From assembly GCA_032158295.1 (NCBI GenBank), contig CM063260.1, forward strand, positions 816,001 to 880,000: a stretch of 64,000 nucleotides of DNA, in the 5' to 3' direction. The notes beneath the pieces were generated by a model. The model was not told where the DNA came from, did no database searches, and saw only the letters and a list, made by a program, of their open reading frames with translations. Source of the stretch: Pycnopodia helianthoides. Lineage: Eukaryota > Echinodermata > Asteroidea > Forcipulatida > Asteriidae. Every line of letters begins with the position of its first letter. Positions within the stretch are counted from its first letter, which is position 1. Below are positions 25,101 through 35,428 of this stretch, piece by piece. The translations under genes and the position numbers were made by a program.

Positions 25101-26775
25101 CTTGAGAATGGTCTGTGACGTCTGAGGTTAGAAGTAACGGCCATAACGCAGATGAGAGGAATCATCATGATGGTAGTTTCCGAGGTTTAGAGAGTGAGGG
25201 TGGCATCCTGCAAGATTCACCCTTTGATCTGTCCAAAAGGAGATCAGGAACTACCAAGCTGCTGGCACCGCCACGCACAACAGGGGAGGAGCCGTTGGAT
25301 CTGAGCATGCCCAGACGTAAGCGGTTGACGCCCATCTCAGATGAGCCGATCAAGAAGTCTCACAGCCCACCTAATCACCATAGCAACCACGATAAGATGG
25401 CGGAGCCCACCAAAGTAGCGTCAAACCTCTATGCAAAGCCAATCCCACTTGTCATGCCTGATCCAATATACAGGGTGAATGGAGACATCATCCCGAACAA
25501 GTTCATGCGCATGGATTACAACCACCTCTTTCCCAATGCAGCCTTTCAAAACTTCCGGAAATTCGAACATTACCACATGGAGAAAGGGCTGGCCAAAACT
25601 GGCCTCAGTCCGCCCCACCGTACGTATCCTAGCAATGTCCTGTATCCCAATGGTGGAGAGAAGATGCTCATGAGGAGCAAAGACCGGTACACCTGTAAAT
25701 ACTGCGGGAAGCTGTTTCCCCGCTCAGCAAATCTAACCCGCCATCTGCGCACCCACACCGGAGAGCAGCCGTACTCTTGCAAATACTGTGATCGTTCTTT
25801 CAGCATCTCCTCCAACCTCCAGCGCCACGTCCGCAACATCCACAACAAGGAGAAGCCATTCAAATGCCCGCTGTGCGAGCGCTGCTTCGGGCAGCAGACA
25901 AATCTTGATCGACACTTGAAGAAGCACGAGAACGAGCGAGCTGAGGAAATCGCCCTGTCTGCCGCTGCCGAGCACGATGTCATCGTAGCGGCGCGTCTAA
26001 TGGCCAAGACAAAGGCTCTCAAGGAACCGAACGACTTAAATGAAAAAGACGAGTCGTACTTTGATGAGATTAAGAACTTCATCGATGATGCAAAAGAGAA
26101 GGAGGCATTGAGGCGAAAGCTGATTGCGATGGAGGCCACGGCAGCAGCCATTGCTTCCAAACAGGTACAGAGTCCCTCCGTCTGCAGCTCATCAACCGAG
26201 ATGAAAGAAGACGAGTCAAAGCCAGAGAAGATGGAGGATGACAAGGAGATGCAGGAGGGAGGAGAAAGTGAAAGTGATGTGGACAGAGAGATGGAAGATG
26301 TCGACAAGGAAGAAGACGGGGAAGGCATCAGTGAGAAGGAAGAGCTCAGAAATGGAGCTGAGGAGAAGCGAGAGGTTGCTGAACCACTCGTCATCGTAGA
26401 GGAGAAAATCTGCCAAAACGATGACATGTATGACAGCATGAATGAAAGCGAAGACCTGAGCGATGTGGAGGAAGGGGATAAAACCCCAAGTGTAACTTCT
26501 GAGGAGGACCCCACAATGGATGAAGGCACCCAGATGACACCCCGATCAACTTTGGCCTGGCAAAGACCACAGCAACATTCCCGCATGACGAGGCAGAACT
26601 TCAGGAGGTAGACATCCTGAGAGAAGGACGAGCCAACCTCAGCCGCCATTCCAAGCTTCAGGCTTACTCCCTGATGATGTCCCTCTCGGATGATGAGCCT
26701 CGTAGGGGGGATGGCGTGCGGAGGTCGTTGCACTCTGCTCACCATGCTCCAGTGCACACTGCCACACCGGTTTGA
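15986..26775 (+). CDS. MECOM: PRDM3/PRDM16 (MECOM/EVI1) family zinc-finger regulator, 5'-partial, four exons, three apparent frameshifts
   Basis: Coding exons are 15986-16120, 18574-18676, 23304-23435 and 23789-26775, about 1,120 residues. In order they encode the C-terminal half of a PR (SET-related) domain (residues 1-79), a C2HC finger then five more fingers (about 85-290), a long linker with CtBP-binding motifs PFDLS and PLDLS, three C2H2 fingers preceded by [20 protein letters not shown], an acidic Ser/Glu-rich region and the conserved C-terminal patch [17 protein letters not shown]. This domain order is diagnostic of vertebrate MECOM and PRDM16. Family knowledge: nuclear DNA-binding regulators with H3K9 methyltransferase activity reported for the PR domain and CtBP-dependent repression. 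Exon phases chain correctly (135 nt; 103 nt ending phase 1; 132 nt ending phase 1). The exon(s) for the PR-domain start are not found and are probably left of the window. The last exon needs three single-base corrections, all apparent deletions. Identity is firm; calling it the pro-orthologue of both vertebrate paralogues is inference. Confidence 0.93.
16121..18573 (+). other. PRDM3/16 intron A-B
   Basis: Bounded by GTAGGC and CTCTAG. It holds a truncated copy of the tRNA-core inverted-repeat element (17286-17371) and several G runs on the coding strand (for example 16912, 17667, 17798). No exon-like sequence was seen. Confidence 0.8.
17286..17371. mobile_element. Truncated copy of the tRNA-core inverted-repeat element
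   Basis: Carries the left arm (AGTAAACCAC then AGGGAAACTGACTG) and the spacer GGTGAACAAAGAAAAATTGA, then stops at the first bases of the tRNA-like core (GACTAGA). Same orientation as the copy at 1981-2183; right half missing. Confidence 0.7.
18574..18676 (+). CDS. MECOM: PRDM3/16 exon B: PR domain, C-terminal part
   Basis: 103 nt between a strong acceptor (TTTTTCTCTAG) and the donor GTGAGC. It encodes [20 protein letters not shown] and then a short linker, and leaves one base (phase 1). The PPGEELLV segment matches the IAPGEELL motif that closes PR domains. It joins without a break to the first zinc-finger exon, forming a Glu codon across the junction. Confidence 0.92.
19540..19640. repeat. 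Dispersed repeat fragment, second copy
   Basis: Matches the repeat at 9075-9240 over ATCTACACAGCAGAGTAGAT and the following ACATGGTGTT. Flanks diverge quickly. Confidence 0.5.
22301..22480. mobile_element. Palindromic dispersed element (CCAATTTTATAGAGCTGCTT family)
   Basis: Starts CCAATTTTATAGAGCTGCTT and ends with the inverted form AAGCAGCTCTACAAAATTGG, giving terminal inverted repeats of about 25 bp. The middle resembles the inverted form of the AGGTTACCAGCCAAAATACC core seen in other copies. MITE-like; no coding capacity. Confidence 0.75.
22855..22965. promoter_or_regulatory. Possible intronic regulatory element
   Basis: Complex single-copy sequence (GCGTTGCGTGATCCGACATG, then TCAGTCATTATAGGGCTTGT) in the intron before the first zinc-finger exon, without coding phase. 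Called only from composition and motif density. Confidence 0.25.
23304..23435 (+). CDS. MECOM: PRDM3/16 exon C: first zinc finger (C2HC)
   Basis: 132 nt between acceptor TTCACAG and donor GTAAGA. It encodes [17 protein letters not shown] and then [10 protein letters not shown], a C2HC finger with Cys instead of the last His, exactly the layout of finger 1 in MECOM and PRDM16. It ends with a Gln-rich stretch (LNQQFQQ) in phase 1. The reading frame stays open upstream to an ATG at 23099, but the acceptor and phase argue that this is intron read-through. Confidence 0.93.
23436..23788 (+). other. PRDM3/16 intron C-D
   Basis: 353 bp, GTAAGA to TTTTTTCAG. I read it specifically for the extra zinc finger that vertebrate proteins have at this position and found none. 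Confidence 0.85.
23789..26775 (+). CDS. MECOM: PRDM3/16 exon D: fingers 2-6, CtBP motifs, C-terminal three-finger cluster, acidic tail
   Basis: A single exon of about 3 kb starting after TTTTTTCAG and ending at TGA 26773-26775. It opens with an acidic stretch (Glu/Asp-rich, 23800-23900), then fingers [80 protein letters not shown] and a C2HC finger ending NKHRRFC. PFDLS lies near 25220 and PLDLS near 25295; both are CtBP-binding motifs in EVI1. Three C2H2 fingers span 25687-25925. The frame moves from 23791 (mod 1) to mod 0 near 24292, to mod 2 near 25104-25118, and to mod 1 between 26524 and 26611, each equivalent to one missing base. Conserved sequence continues on both sides of every break and no intron signals fit, so missing bases in the assembly are the simplest reading. 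Confidence 0.92.
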
Positions 26776-27290
26776 TCCAGTCTGTACAACTGCCATGACT
26801 GGTTTGATCCAGTTGCGCTGGTTCCCTCAAGGCTCTGTTTTCAGACCAGTCGCTACAGGCATTTTTGATGCTCTGCAGTTTAATATGCTTTCCCTCTTAA
26901 GCATTTTCATTTGAAGACCTGTTTGGTAGTCACTATGAAAGCTGCTTAGCATTTTTATAAGCATAATTCAAGAGCACAATTCAAAGAGAAGAAAATAAGA
27001 AAGACAAAAAATACCCCGATCATTAAGCAACTGTTTTCCCTGCAATCACAATGGGGGACCATGCCAAGTATGTACATTTTGCTTGCATGTTAAGACATAG
27101 CAACTGAACCCGAATTGCGGGTTATGTTTTTTCTGCTCAAAGTTTTGTGCTTTTCTTTGAAGTTGCGTTGAAATGCTGGCCGTTCTAAAGAAAGGCCTTT
27201 AGTCAAAGCCGAACAAAAAACCTTAGCCTCATTTCTCAGTGAGGGATAAAATAAGACACATTGAAATAATGGTTGAGATTCAGTCAATCA

Positions 27291-27484
27291 CGGCCCAATC
27301 TCATAAGCTGTTTAGCAGAAAATACTGCTCAGCAAATTTATTTGCTGAGCAGAAAAAAAATAGTGGGGCACCAGTCACAAAGATGTAAACCTGACGGGAT
27401 TTTGGCTGGTAACCCGTTTTTGCTAAGCAAGATCTTTCTGTGCTTAGCAAGTTGTTGTGCTAATGCGCTTTAGGAAATTGCGCC
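27291..27484. mobile_element. Palindromic dispersed element, same family
   Basis: Starts GGCCCAATCTCATAAGCTGT and ends AGGAAATTGCGCC, with the core phrase CACCAGTCACAAAGATGTAA and GGCTGGTAACCCGTTTTTGC inside. It lies in the presumed PRDM3/16 3' UTR. Confidence 0.7.
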
Positions 27485-28246
27485 ACGATTATAAGCATAA
27501 TTGGCTCAAAATATTTACGACCCACCCAAATTCTTTTAATTTAAAAAACCACCGATGAAATTGGCACCATGGACAGCTGATGTGTTTGCCCACCTTAATA
27601 TTCTTCTATGCCTACTGCTGAAATTATAGACAGTGGTTTTTATAGATGATCAATAATGTAATATTGATTGATCGATTTCCAATAATCCATAGATTTATTG
27701 ATAATCCACCAAATGTATATTCAAGTTTAATCAAGAGGATAGAGAGGATGTATAATATGGTTTGATAATTGAAAAAAATCAATTTAAAGGTGACCAATAG
27801 TTTCATTTTTTTTAAATGTTGTTATTGGTAAACTTGTTTTAAGTATAAATTATTACTTATTGTAAATACAAGAACAAAATTAGTATGTTAGAGAACCAAT
27901 CAAGCGGCAAGTAACAAACAATTTTTTTATTTAAAACGATTTTGCTTAGACATTTTTGATCACACAAATACAACGAGAATAATTAGTAACGTTTTAGCAG
28001 TAATTTTGTTTGATTTGTTTTAATGATTTCAATGCAGATTATTTTATTGTAAAGCTTTTAGTTGAAATATTATTTTTTACGTAGTTGTATTTGCACTGTT
28101 GATTTGAAATAAGAGTATCAGCTCCTGTAAGCTCCTAGACACTGAATCCAAGTAGAGTTAGGTTGGTCAGGTAAATTGGGTACAAGAAAATTAGCTTTCA
28201 GATGTGAGAGTTTGAATTGTTATTCGGTATAAAGTCGTCAAGAGAT

Positions 28247-28396
28247 GGGCTCCATTTCACAAAGAGCTAAGACTGATCTGAAGATGTGTATCCACCTTGA
28301 TTGGTGAGCAAAGTGTGATGTCACAATTCAAATCGCTATGGCAATATATTGACTTTCATCTTAAGATGAATCTTAGCGCTTTGTGAACTGGAGCTC
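28247..28396. mobile_element. Short inverted-repeat element (second family)
   Basis: 150 bp with terminal inverted repeats: GGGCTCCATTTCACAAAGAG at the left and CTTTGTGAACTGGAGCTC at the right. The inner ends continue as TCTGAAGATG / CATCTTAAGATG. No open frame. Confidence 0.7.
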
Positions 28397-29176
28397 TCAG
28401 GGAGATTAAATGTGTCAGAGTGCCAAAAGTATTGTTTACAGTGTTAGAATTGGAGTTGTGCGTTAAAATAGCACAAGAAGCTGCTTAGCGTGTTTGTTTC
28501 CTGCTAAACGAATTTGCAAAGTTAGAGAACAAAAAAGTTAAGGTGGGAGTTAGAATTTGATATTGGAGAAGTTTCCGCTGTTGATGATGCGCTTAGCTCA
28601 GGGTGTTTTGTTTGGTCATGTTTTGTTCGTTGGTCACAAGTCGGTTATGAAAACTTACATCCAACAAAAAACTAATATTAGGACAGATGAACTTAGGGGG
28701 TCGTCATGGGACTGGTTTGAAGCCCCAAATGCCGCCCTCACATGAAGCTGTGCCAGCCATAGTCAAATGTGGAAATAATCATTTGTTACGTACAATAGTG
28801 AGAGAATGGCCAAATTTACAGGGTACGTATAATGGAGAAACGCTTGAAAATAGACTGGCTTATATAAAAGTGAGGTCACATCATGACCAGAAGTACCAAG
28901 AACAGCTGAACTTCAGAGATTTTTAGTTCAACGGATTAAGTTCCCTGGTAACCCTGGAAGTGAGTCATACGAATAAGAAAATGGCTCGGTAAAAGTCGTG
29001 GTACCAGTCGTACGGACTTGCCCTAAGCTTTGGGCTCGCAGTCCAAAAAAAAAATATATATAATTATTTGCGTTTTATTTCCGAGTAAATCAGGGAAGTC
29101 TGTTTAGAGCGAAAAAATCGTACTGAGGTTGCGGAGCTGTTCTTTTGATATTAAATGTATTCCTTAAAAAAATTGT

Positions 29177-29182
29177 AATAAA
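29177..29182 (+). promoter_or_regulatory. Candidate polyadenylation signal for PRDM3/16
   Basis: AATAAA about 2.4 kb past the stop codon of the + strand gene, followed by a TG-rich stretch (TTGAGTGTTTTC). Position is plausible for a long 3' UTR; motif frequency in AT-rich DNA makes it weak evidence. Confidence 0.25.
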
Positions 29183-31488
29183 ATTGAGTGTTTTCTAGAT
29201 TTCTTGAGGCCAAAGAAGGTATAAACATTTTTCTCAGCATTACTTACTACTAAAGGAAGATAGAGGAAAAAGAAACCTAGTTTTATTCAGAGGTTTTTGT
29301 CTTAGTGTGATGTAAAAAGTAATTTAATTGTACATATACTGTGCGGCACAGTTGAGATTTTTCTACCATGTTAATGTAAAAATGACAAGTGGTCGTATTG
29401 TTACATTTACGGCGGATTCTCTAATATTGTAAGGGAAATTGTTTTTTAGGGGAGGGGGGTTGGGATCTTAGGGGTAGGGGCTTAAGGATCTAGCTTAGGA
29501 TTTTTGTTGTTGATACAATCTTGTGATAGTCTGGAGTAAGTAATAATTCAAGATTAGAATGCATTAGGTGAGGCCGTGGCTGTCAGGCATTGACACTGAC
29601 GCTGGCCGAACTATTCAGTCGATAATCTGAAAAACATTTTCCATTTATGTCAATTTCACTTTTTTTTGTCCCCAGTAATTTTTGTTCAGCATTATCGAAA
29701 ACTCATTGAAATTGTAGCAAATTTGGTTTCCGCATTTTGTTTTTTAAAATTGAGTTACTGTATTTGTTTTTAAAACCCTTCTGTTTGTTTTATTTAACAT
29801 ATAATATTTATGCCAAACATACCCACTGGAATATTTCGTAGCAATATTGTTTTTAAATGTTTCATTTATGAGGTGTTTCTTTTAAACTTCAAAATTCATC
29901 TCTGCTAAAGTTATTCTCATTTTTCGTTTTTTTGTTTTTATTTGATGTGATTTGAGCTTAAAAGTCAGGGTTTGTGTTATGCTGCTGTCCGAATTGTGTA
30001 GACACAATCAGTAAACACTTTGGATAATTCATGGAAATATTAAACTTCAGGCAAACCCATTGCTACACACTTCAGTATCTTAGATTGTTGATGAAAAAAA
30101 AGCCCACCAAAATAATTCACTTAACTAGAGAAATCCATGTCCTTAAAGGTTGTGTAAGTTGGGGTCTTCCAGAGGTAGTTTGAATGCCTGTGTTGGTTGC
30201 AGAAAATACCTGTGATGAATCCGACGTGGATTTCCCTTGGAACATGTGTTATTTAACGTAGAAACGAGTGTGTTTTCACAGCCCTGCCAGCAGTAACAAA
30301 ATCTAAAGGGCAACTTTGATTTTTATTTCATATATTTTTTTGTGGACTTTCAGGCATGGTGTGTTAATCTTGAAATAAGTTACCGTAGCAACTCTAAACA
30401 AACTGTGGACGGACACAGCGATAGATATTTTGTTTTATTTATAATGAATTCTTTGCCAAAATTATTCAAACGGCAGGACAACTCAGTACTAGAGATTTGG
30501 ATTGTAGGAGGATCGACGCCCGACGACCCTAGGGAGTAAAACGCTGAAGGGCAAAGAGGACACTAAATAAGAATACAGGTCAACTCATTGTATTTGTTTG
30601 TAGCGTAGATCTAGTGAGCTTTTATGCGTGTAAACTTTCACTCAAAAAAGAAATTGTTGTCAAATGGAAAACTTTTATTAATCGATTAAATTTGTAATTA
30701 TGGTCTCTGGGGGAACATCGCAACCCCCCCCCCAAAAAAAAAATTATGAACTTAAAAGTAATGTTATTTAATCATATCAATGTTAATAAAAGACCTATAA
30801 ATGCAATATATAAACTAAACTAAATAATTGAACTAACTAGTGAAAACACCCCTGCAAAATACTACATAATTTGAACTGAAAAGAAACTGTATACTTTTTT
30901 ACTGGAAACAAAATAATAATTAGAGTAAAATAAATCAACAATAGTTGCCATGTGACGATTATACAAACATGAACGGTCTGTAAAAGGTTATAGCAAACTC
31001 CAGAGGGAAAAAAACCAACAAGTACCAAGCTGAGATTAATCCGAGACACCTCTCTGGAAATAGAAGGGCAGGATGGATAAACAGCACAACAGATCAACCT
31101 CTTTTTTAAACCATTGTTTTGCTATATTTGTCCAAAAAAATCATAATGATAATTAGGGCCAGAAAATTGGGCCTATCTTATCTTTATTCCTGTGTAAAAA
31201 ACTTAACAGTGCCGAGTTAAATTTCGACACAGTTTGGTCCTTTACAAATTGTACCAATTCCCTGCAGAATGTAAATCAGAAATTTAATCAATATGCATAA
31301 TGTGAATATAGATTTGATGTCTATTTTTGTGGTACAGGTAAACAGAGAGGAAGGAGTATATATTTCAAATTGTCTCCTCCCAGAGCAAAATGCTGCTTTG
31401 ATCGTAATTATTGTAGAATTTAAGATTTTGAAGATGTTCTTGGGGCGGCAGACTTAACCGGGTACAATCCATTACTCTCAAAGATGAC

Positions 31489-31905
31489 AATAACAATAAT
31501 AATACTACGCAGTTCTTATGTAGCGCTTTGTGACACCCGAGGGTGTCTCAACGCGCTCCTTATTTTTTCTTCAAGGTGTGCAGAGCTGTGTTGGAAATAG
31601 AAGACCTATTTAATTTCATAGCACCATGTAAACCACCTTACTAAGGTTAACAATCTGCAACCAACCTCAGCAGAAACACCAGGGTGAACCTCCGTCTCTT
31701 TGCGATAAGTGTAACTGGGTTCTTTTTATGTGCATTGTACAATACACGGGACCTGTGGCTTTACGTCCCATCCGAAGGACGAAAGCAACAAGGGTGAAAT
31801 GTCCTGCTTAAATGTCAAGACCCGGGACTCGAAACCCACTCTCTGCTGGTCAGAAACACCAGAGCTTGAGTTCAGTGCGCTTGACCGCTCGGCCACGATA
31901 CGAGC
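31489..31905 (-). mobile_element. tRNA-Leu-headed SINE, near full length
   Basis: Read on the minus strand it starts with a Leu-tRNA-like head (GTGGCCGAGCGGTCAAG A box; GGTTTCGAGTCC B box with one extra T), passes through a body containing TCGTCCTTCGGATGGGACGT, and ends GCGTTGAGACACC then AAAGCGCTACATAAGAAC. The tail GCGCT-x-ATAAGAAC recurs in fragments at 42249, 43752 and the SINE at 37331. Confidence 0.8.
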
Positions 31906-33239
31906 ATGTCTGCCCCCCCCCCCCTCCAAAGCATCCCAAAGTCAGTCACCACGTAATTATTTGTTTTTATACATTCCAACCATGATAGGCAAACCCTTTC
32001 ATAGTTTACCAAAATGTAGTCGGCACAAAAAACCACCTCTGTTTACTCCAAATATAAAGCGTAAACATGTACATTGTTTCTAAATGTAAATTTTGACAGG
32101 GTTTTTGTTTTGCATTGTAATTTTGTTCCCTCATTAAATATGTAAGTTTATTCAATATCAAAGTGTATTTTCTGTGGACATGCAAACATTTTCCATTTTT
32201 GTGAGATCCCTTTAACTTACTTCAAAATTTCCCTAAATGACCATTAAACAAAAACATTTTTAAAACTTTTGTTTCAATATCGTTGGACCTTCACTTTTAG
32301 GCAGCCATGTTCATAACATACAAACTGAAATATTGTATTTTTTAACAAAGCAAAGTCAACGAATAATGTTTTCATGTAAAAGACAAAGAGTTTATCCTCA
32401 TTAAGGGATAATAATTTCAATAAGGGTAGACATATACTCCCCCGATCGGGTAGTTGAGTGAAAAAAACACCAATGGGTACCAATGTGGAGAGTGGCCCTT
32501 CTCAAAACCATGGCTTCAGATTCACTTCCAGCTAAGGGCTCTGTCTATCAGTTCAACGTTGCGAACAAAAAGTGCAGGTTGTCAAAATTACTGACCAAGT
32601 CCGAGCGTAAGCCGAAGCCATGGTTCTAAAAAGAGTCTTGTCTTGTGTCTGGAACCTAGACTCTTCAAGCCCCTTGTTTACTATGTATTCCAGTTAGCTA
32701 TTTCAAGATGGTCTGCCTGTTTATTTGCGTTATCACAACTGACTGTAAAACTTGTAAATACCAGAATTCCTCTTTTATAGTGTTTATTTCCTCCCCCCGC
32801 AGCAAAAAAAACAGGGGGATTTTGTTTTTCCTTTGATTGGGAGTCTATGCGTTCAGTTGTTTTACTTTATTGTTGTTGTTTTTTTTATTCCTGCCTTTCT
32901 TGTTGAGAAAAACAACTAGTGATGAAATACCTCTGGTAGTGTTTTAGCTGATTATACTTTTTGTAGTATCCAAGTAGAGGATAATTATAAGCCAGACTCG
33001 TAGGAAGACAATTCTATGAAGAAAAATTAAATCAGAACAAAAAAAAAAATTCTGTCAAGCCAAGTGAGATGGATTTGGTTTATCCTTTGTCCAGTTATTC
33101 CTGTTTGTCAATTGCCGTTTAATGTTGGCGTGTTTAACTACAGCACATTAGATGTTGATGGTGAACTATAGCCTTATCCAAACAGAAAGATTGATGTACC
33201 CATAAGACTAGACCTACCCAAACCCAAACCATAGGCCAT

Positions 33240-33545
33240 TATACCCATACCCACACCCCTAACCCCAACCATAGCGCATCCAAACCCCAAGGCATAAGCC
33301 TTACCCATACCCCAAACCCCGACAATAGCGCATCCAAACCCCAAGGCATAAGCCTTACCCATACCCCTAACCCAACCATAGCGCATCCTAACCCCAAGGC
33401 ATAAGCCTTACCCATACCCCTAACTCCAACCATAGCACATCCAAACCTCGACTGGCATAAGCCTTACCCATACCCCTAACCCCAACCATAGCACATCCAA
33501 ACCCCAAGGCATAAGCCTTACCCATAACCCTAACCCTTACCTCAA
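33240..33545. repeat. Minisatellite, about 56-bp unit with telomere-like phrases
   Basis: Five to six copies of a unit containing CCCCAAGGCATAAGCCTTAC and CCATACCCCTAACCCCAACC. The right end degenerates into CCCTAACCCTTACC, close to the metazoan telomere repeat CCCTAA. Repetitive open frames on the minus strand (GMGKAYALG motifs) are artefacts. Confidence 0.92.
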
Positions 33546-34900
33546 CTCTAACCCCAACGACCCTTATTATCCATGTACAACTCTAATCTTATCAACACTT
33601 CATCATATCAACTGATGGACAGTTAATGATGCAATTATTTGAAAATGATTAATATCTATTTTAATAGTTCTATTCAAAAAGGGTTGGTCTACAAAATAAA
33701 TCAGACAACTCAAACCAAGCCCCAGTCTTACGCCAACATAGCTGTATTTAATCACACTTCAACTGCACACACACACAACCTTACCAGGCCCCCTGGAATC
33801 AAATTGGTTCTTTTCAAAATTAAATTAGAAGGAATGAATAACATTTTTGATCGCAATTGAACACCCTTGCTGATAAAATGAGTTAAAATTAACAAGATTG
33901 CATATCCACAAATCCTGTAACGACCCAAAGTAATTTCCTAAAAACAAATTCCCCCCCAAACAAAAGAGTACTTGATGAACTGCTTTTTTGAAAGAGAACC
34001 CAGTCTTGCTGTGTAGTTGAATAGAACGTAATGACTTAACCAAGGAGAGTAACTTATTCATAAAAATAAATGACAATTTACAAATGTACAATAGTAGATA
34101 TTACTCGACAGTAATAAACGGTAATCATAACAATTTAAATTTCTACGATATGAATTGCATATTTGAGAATACTTTGTAAATGGCCCTTTATACTGATGGA
34201 TGCAATGCCTCAAAACTATCCTAATGCAAATCAAACTCAACTAGGAATCTTAACAAACTACCAATGATTTTAAATAAAACATTTTCTACGGGGGGAATAA
34301 TTTAAAATAAATACTGACTAAATGATGACATTGGCAAGGAAGTTGATATCACCGAAAATGGACTTCACATATGGAGTCAATATATAACCTTGTTACACTA
34401 GAACGATTGTTGAATGTACAAGATTGCTAAGAATCCATCACAAAAACTAAATCATTCTGAAAACTCACCCTTGGCCCCTTTTTGAAACCATGGCTCGGAA
34501 GCACCGAATCGAAAGTGCACCTTTTTAGTTGATTGTGGTTTGTGTTTGACTGCAAACCAAATTCTTACGATGGAGGTCAACCCTAGAGCTTCACAAAATG
34601 TTGAACAAGTTACACAAAAAGAAGTAAGTTCTCAAAATTAATAATTGTATCCTAATTAATGTCCTTCACAATACTGCAATCAACCAAGTCATCACAACTG
34701 GATAAATTAAGTTAACAATTTTACGGAATCAATTTTGAATACTGTTAAATTTTCAACTATATACTCTTTTTCAATTAGTACCGTTAGCCAAATCCCCCTT
34801 TTAAAAATTTTCAAAAATTAGCAGTCTGGTAACCTCCAACAAACGGTTGTGGACACTGGGTTATAAACAGCAGGTTACCTGACTACCAGCGTACCATGCA

Positions 34901-35090
34901 GGCCAAATCTCTTAGAGCTGCTTAAGCACAAAAGGTAGCTACGCACAACAAAATTATGCTTACCAGAATAAGGTTACCAGCCAAAATACCATGTCACATG
35001 TACCATTTGTGACTGGTATCCTGCTCATTTTTGCTTAACAGACAATTTTAAAGTAATATTTCTGCTTAACCAGCTCTATGAAATTGGCCT
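34901..35090. mobile_element. Palindromic dispersed element, same family as 22301
   Basis: Near-complete copy: start CTTAGAGCTGCTTAAGCACA, core AGGTTACCAGCCAAAATACC and TTTGTGACTGGTATCCTGCT, end GCTCTATGAAATTGGCC. The ends are inverted repeats of each other. Confidence 0.78.
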
Positions 35091-35175
35091 TTGATAATAT
35101 TATGCAGATTTCACTTGAAATACAAATATGTCAAATCAAATCTTATTTTAACTCCGACAGCAGTAAGAAACAACT

Positions 35176-35428
35176 GGGCCCAATTTCATGGCTCTGCTTA
35201 TCATAAGCAAAGAATCAACGCTTCTGGGAGCAGGAAATTCCGCACTTTAGTCAAGCGTATGTCACAGGTAAGCAGGGAAATTTGTTATTGTGGGCATGCG
35301 TACTCCATGTTACTAGGCATTCTTCACTTTACACAGCTAGCGCAGAAATTTGGCGCTTGCACAGTAAGCGGAGACTAGTGATCGCAAGCGCAGAATACGG
35401 GGCTAAGCAGAGCCATGAAATTGGGCCC
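35176..35428. mobile_element. 253-bp element with perfect 25-bp terminal inverted repeats
   Basis: Begins GGGCCCAATTTCATGGCTCT and ends with its exact reverse complement, 25 bp paired without mismatch (35176-35200 with 35404-35428). The interior is GC-richer than the flanks and contains no frame. It shares only the GGGCCCAATTTCATGG tip with the 22301 family. Perfect ends suggest recent activity. Confidence 0.82.

Noticed and set aside
15986..26775. PRDM3/16 as a pseudogene
   Set aside because: All finger ligands, PR core and CtBP motifs are intact, splice sites are clean, and the neighbouring essential aPKC gene shows the same kind of one-base breaks, so sequence error is more likely.
25570..26796. 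408-codon open frame on the minus strand
   Set aside because: It is the antisense of the conserved PRDM3/16 C-terminal exon, rich in Ser and Arg from reversed Glu codons, with no domain of its own.
28557..28926. Overlapping frames of 62 and 79 codons after the PRDM3/16 stop
   Set aside because: No similarity recognised, no splice context; probably 3' UTR sequence.
33174..33433. Repetitive Gly/Met/Leu-rich proteins on the minus strand
   Set aside because: Translation of the 56-bp minisatellite; unit length is not held in frame throughout.
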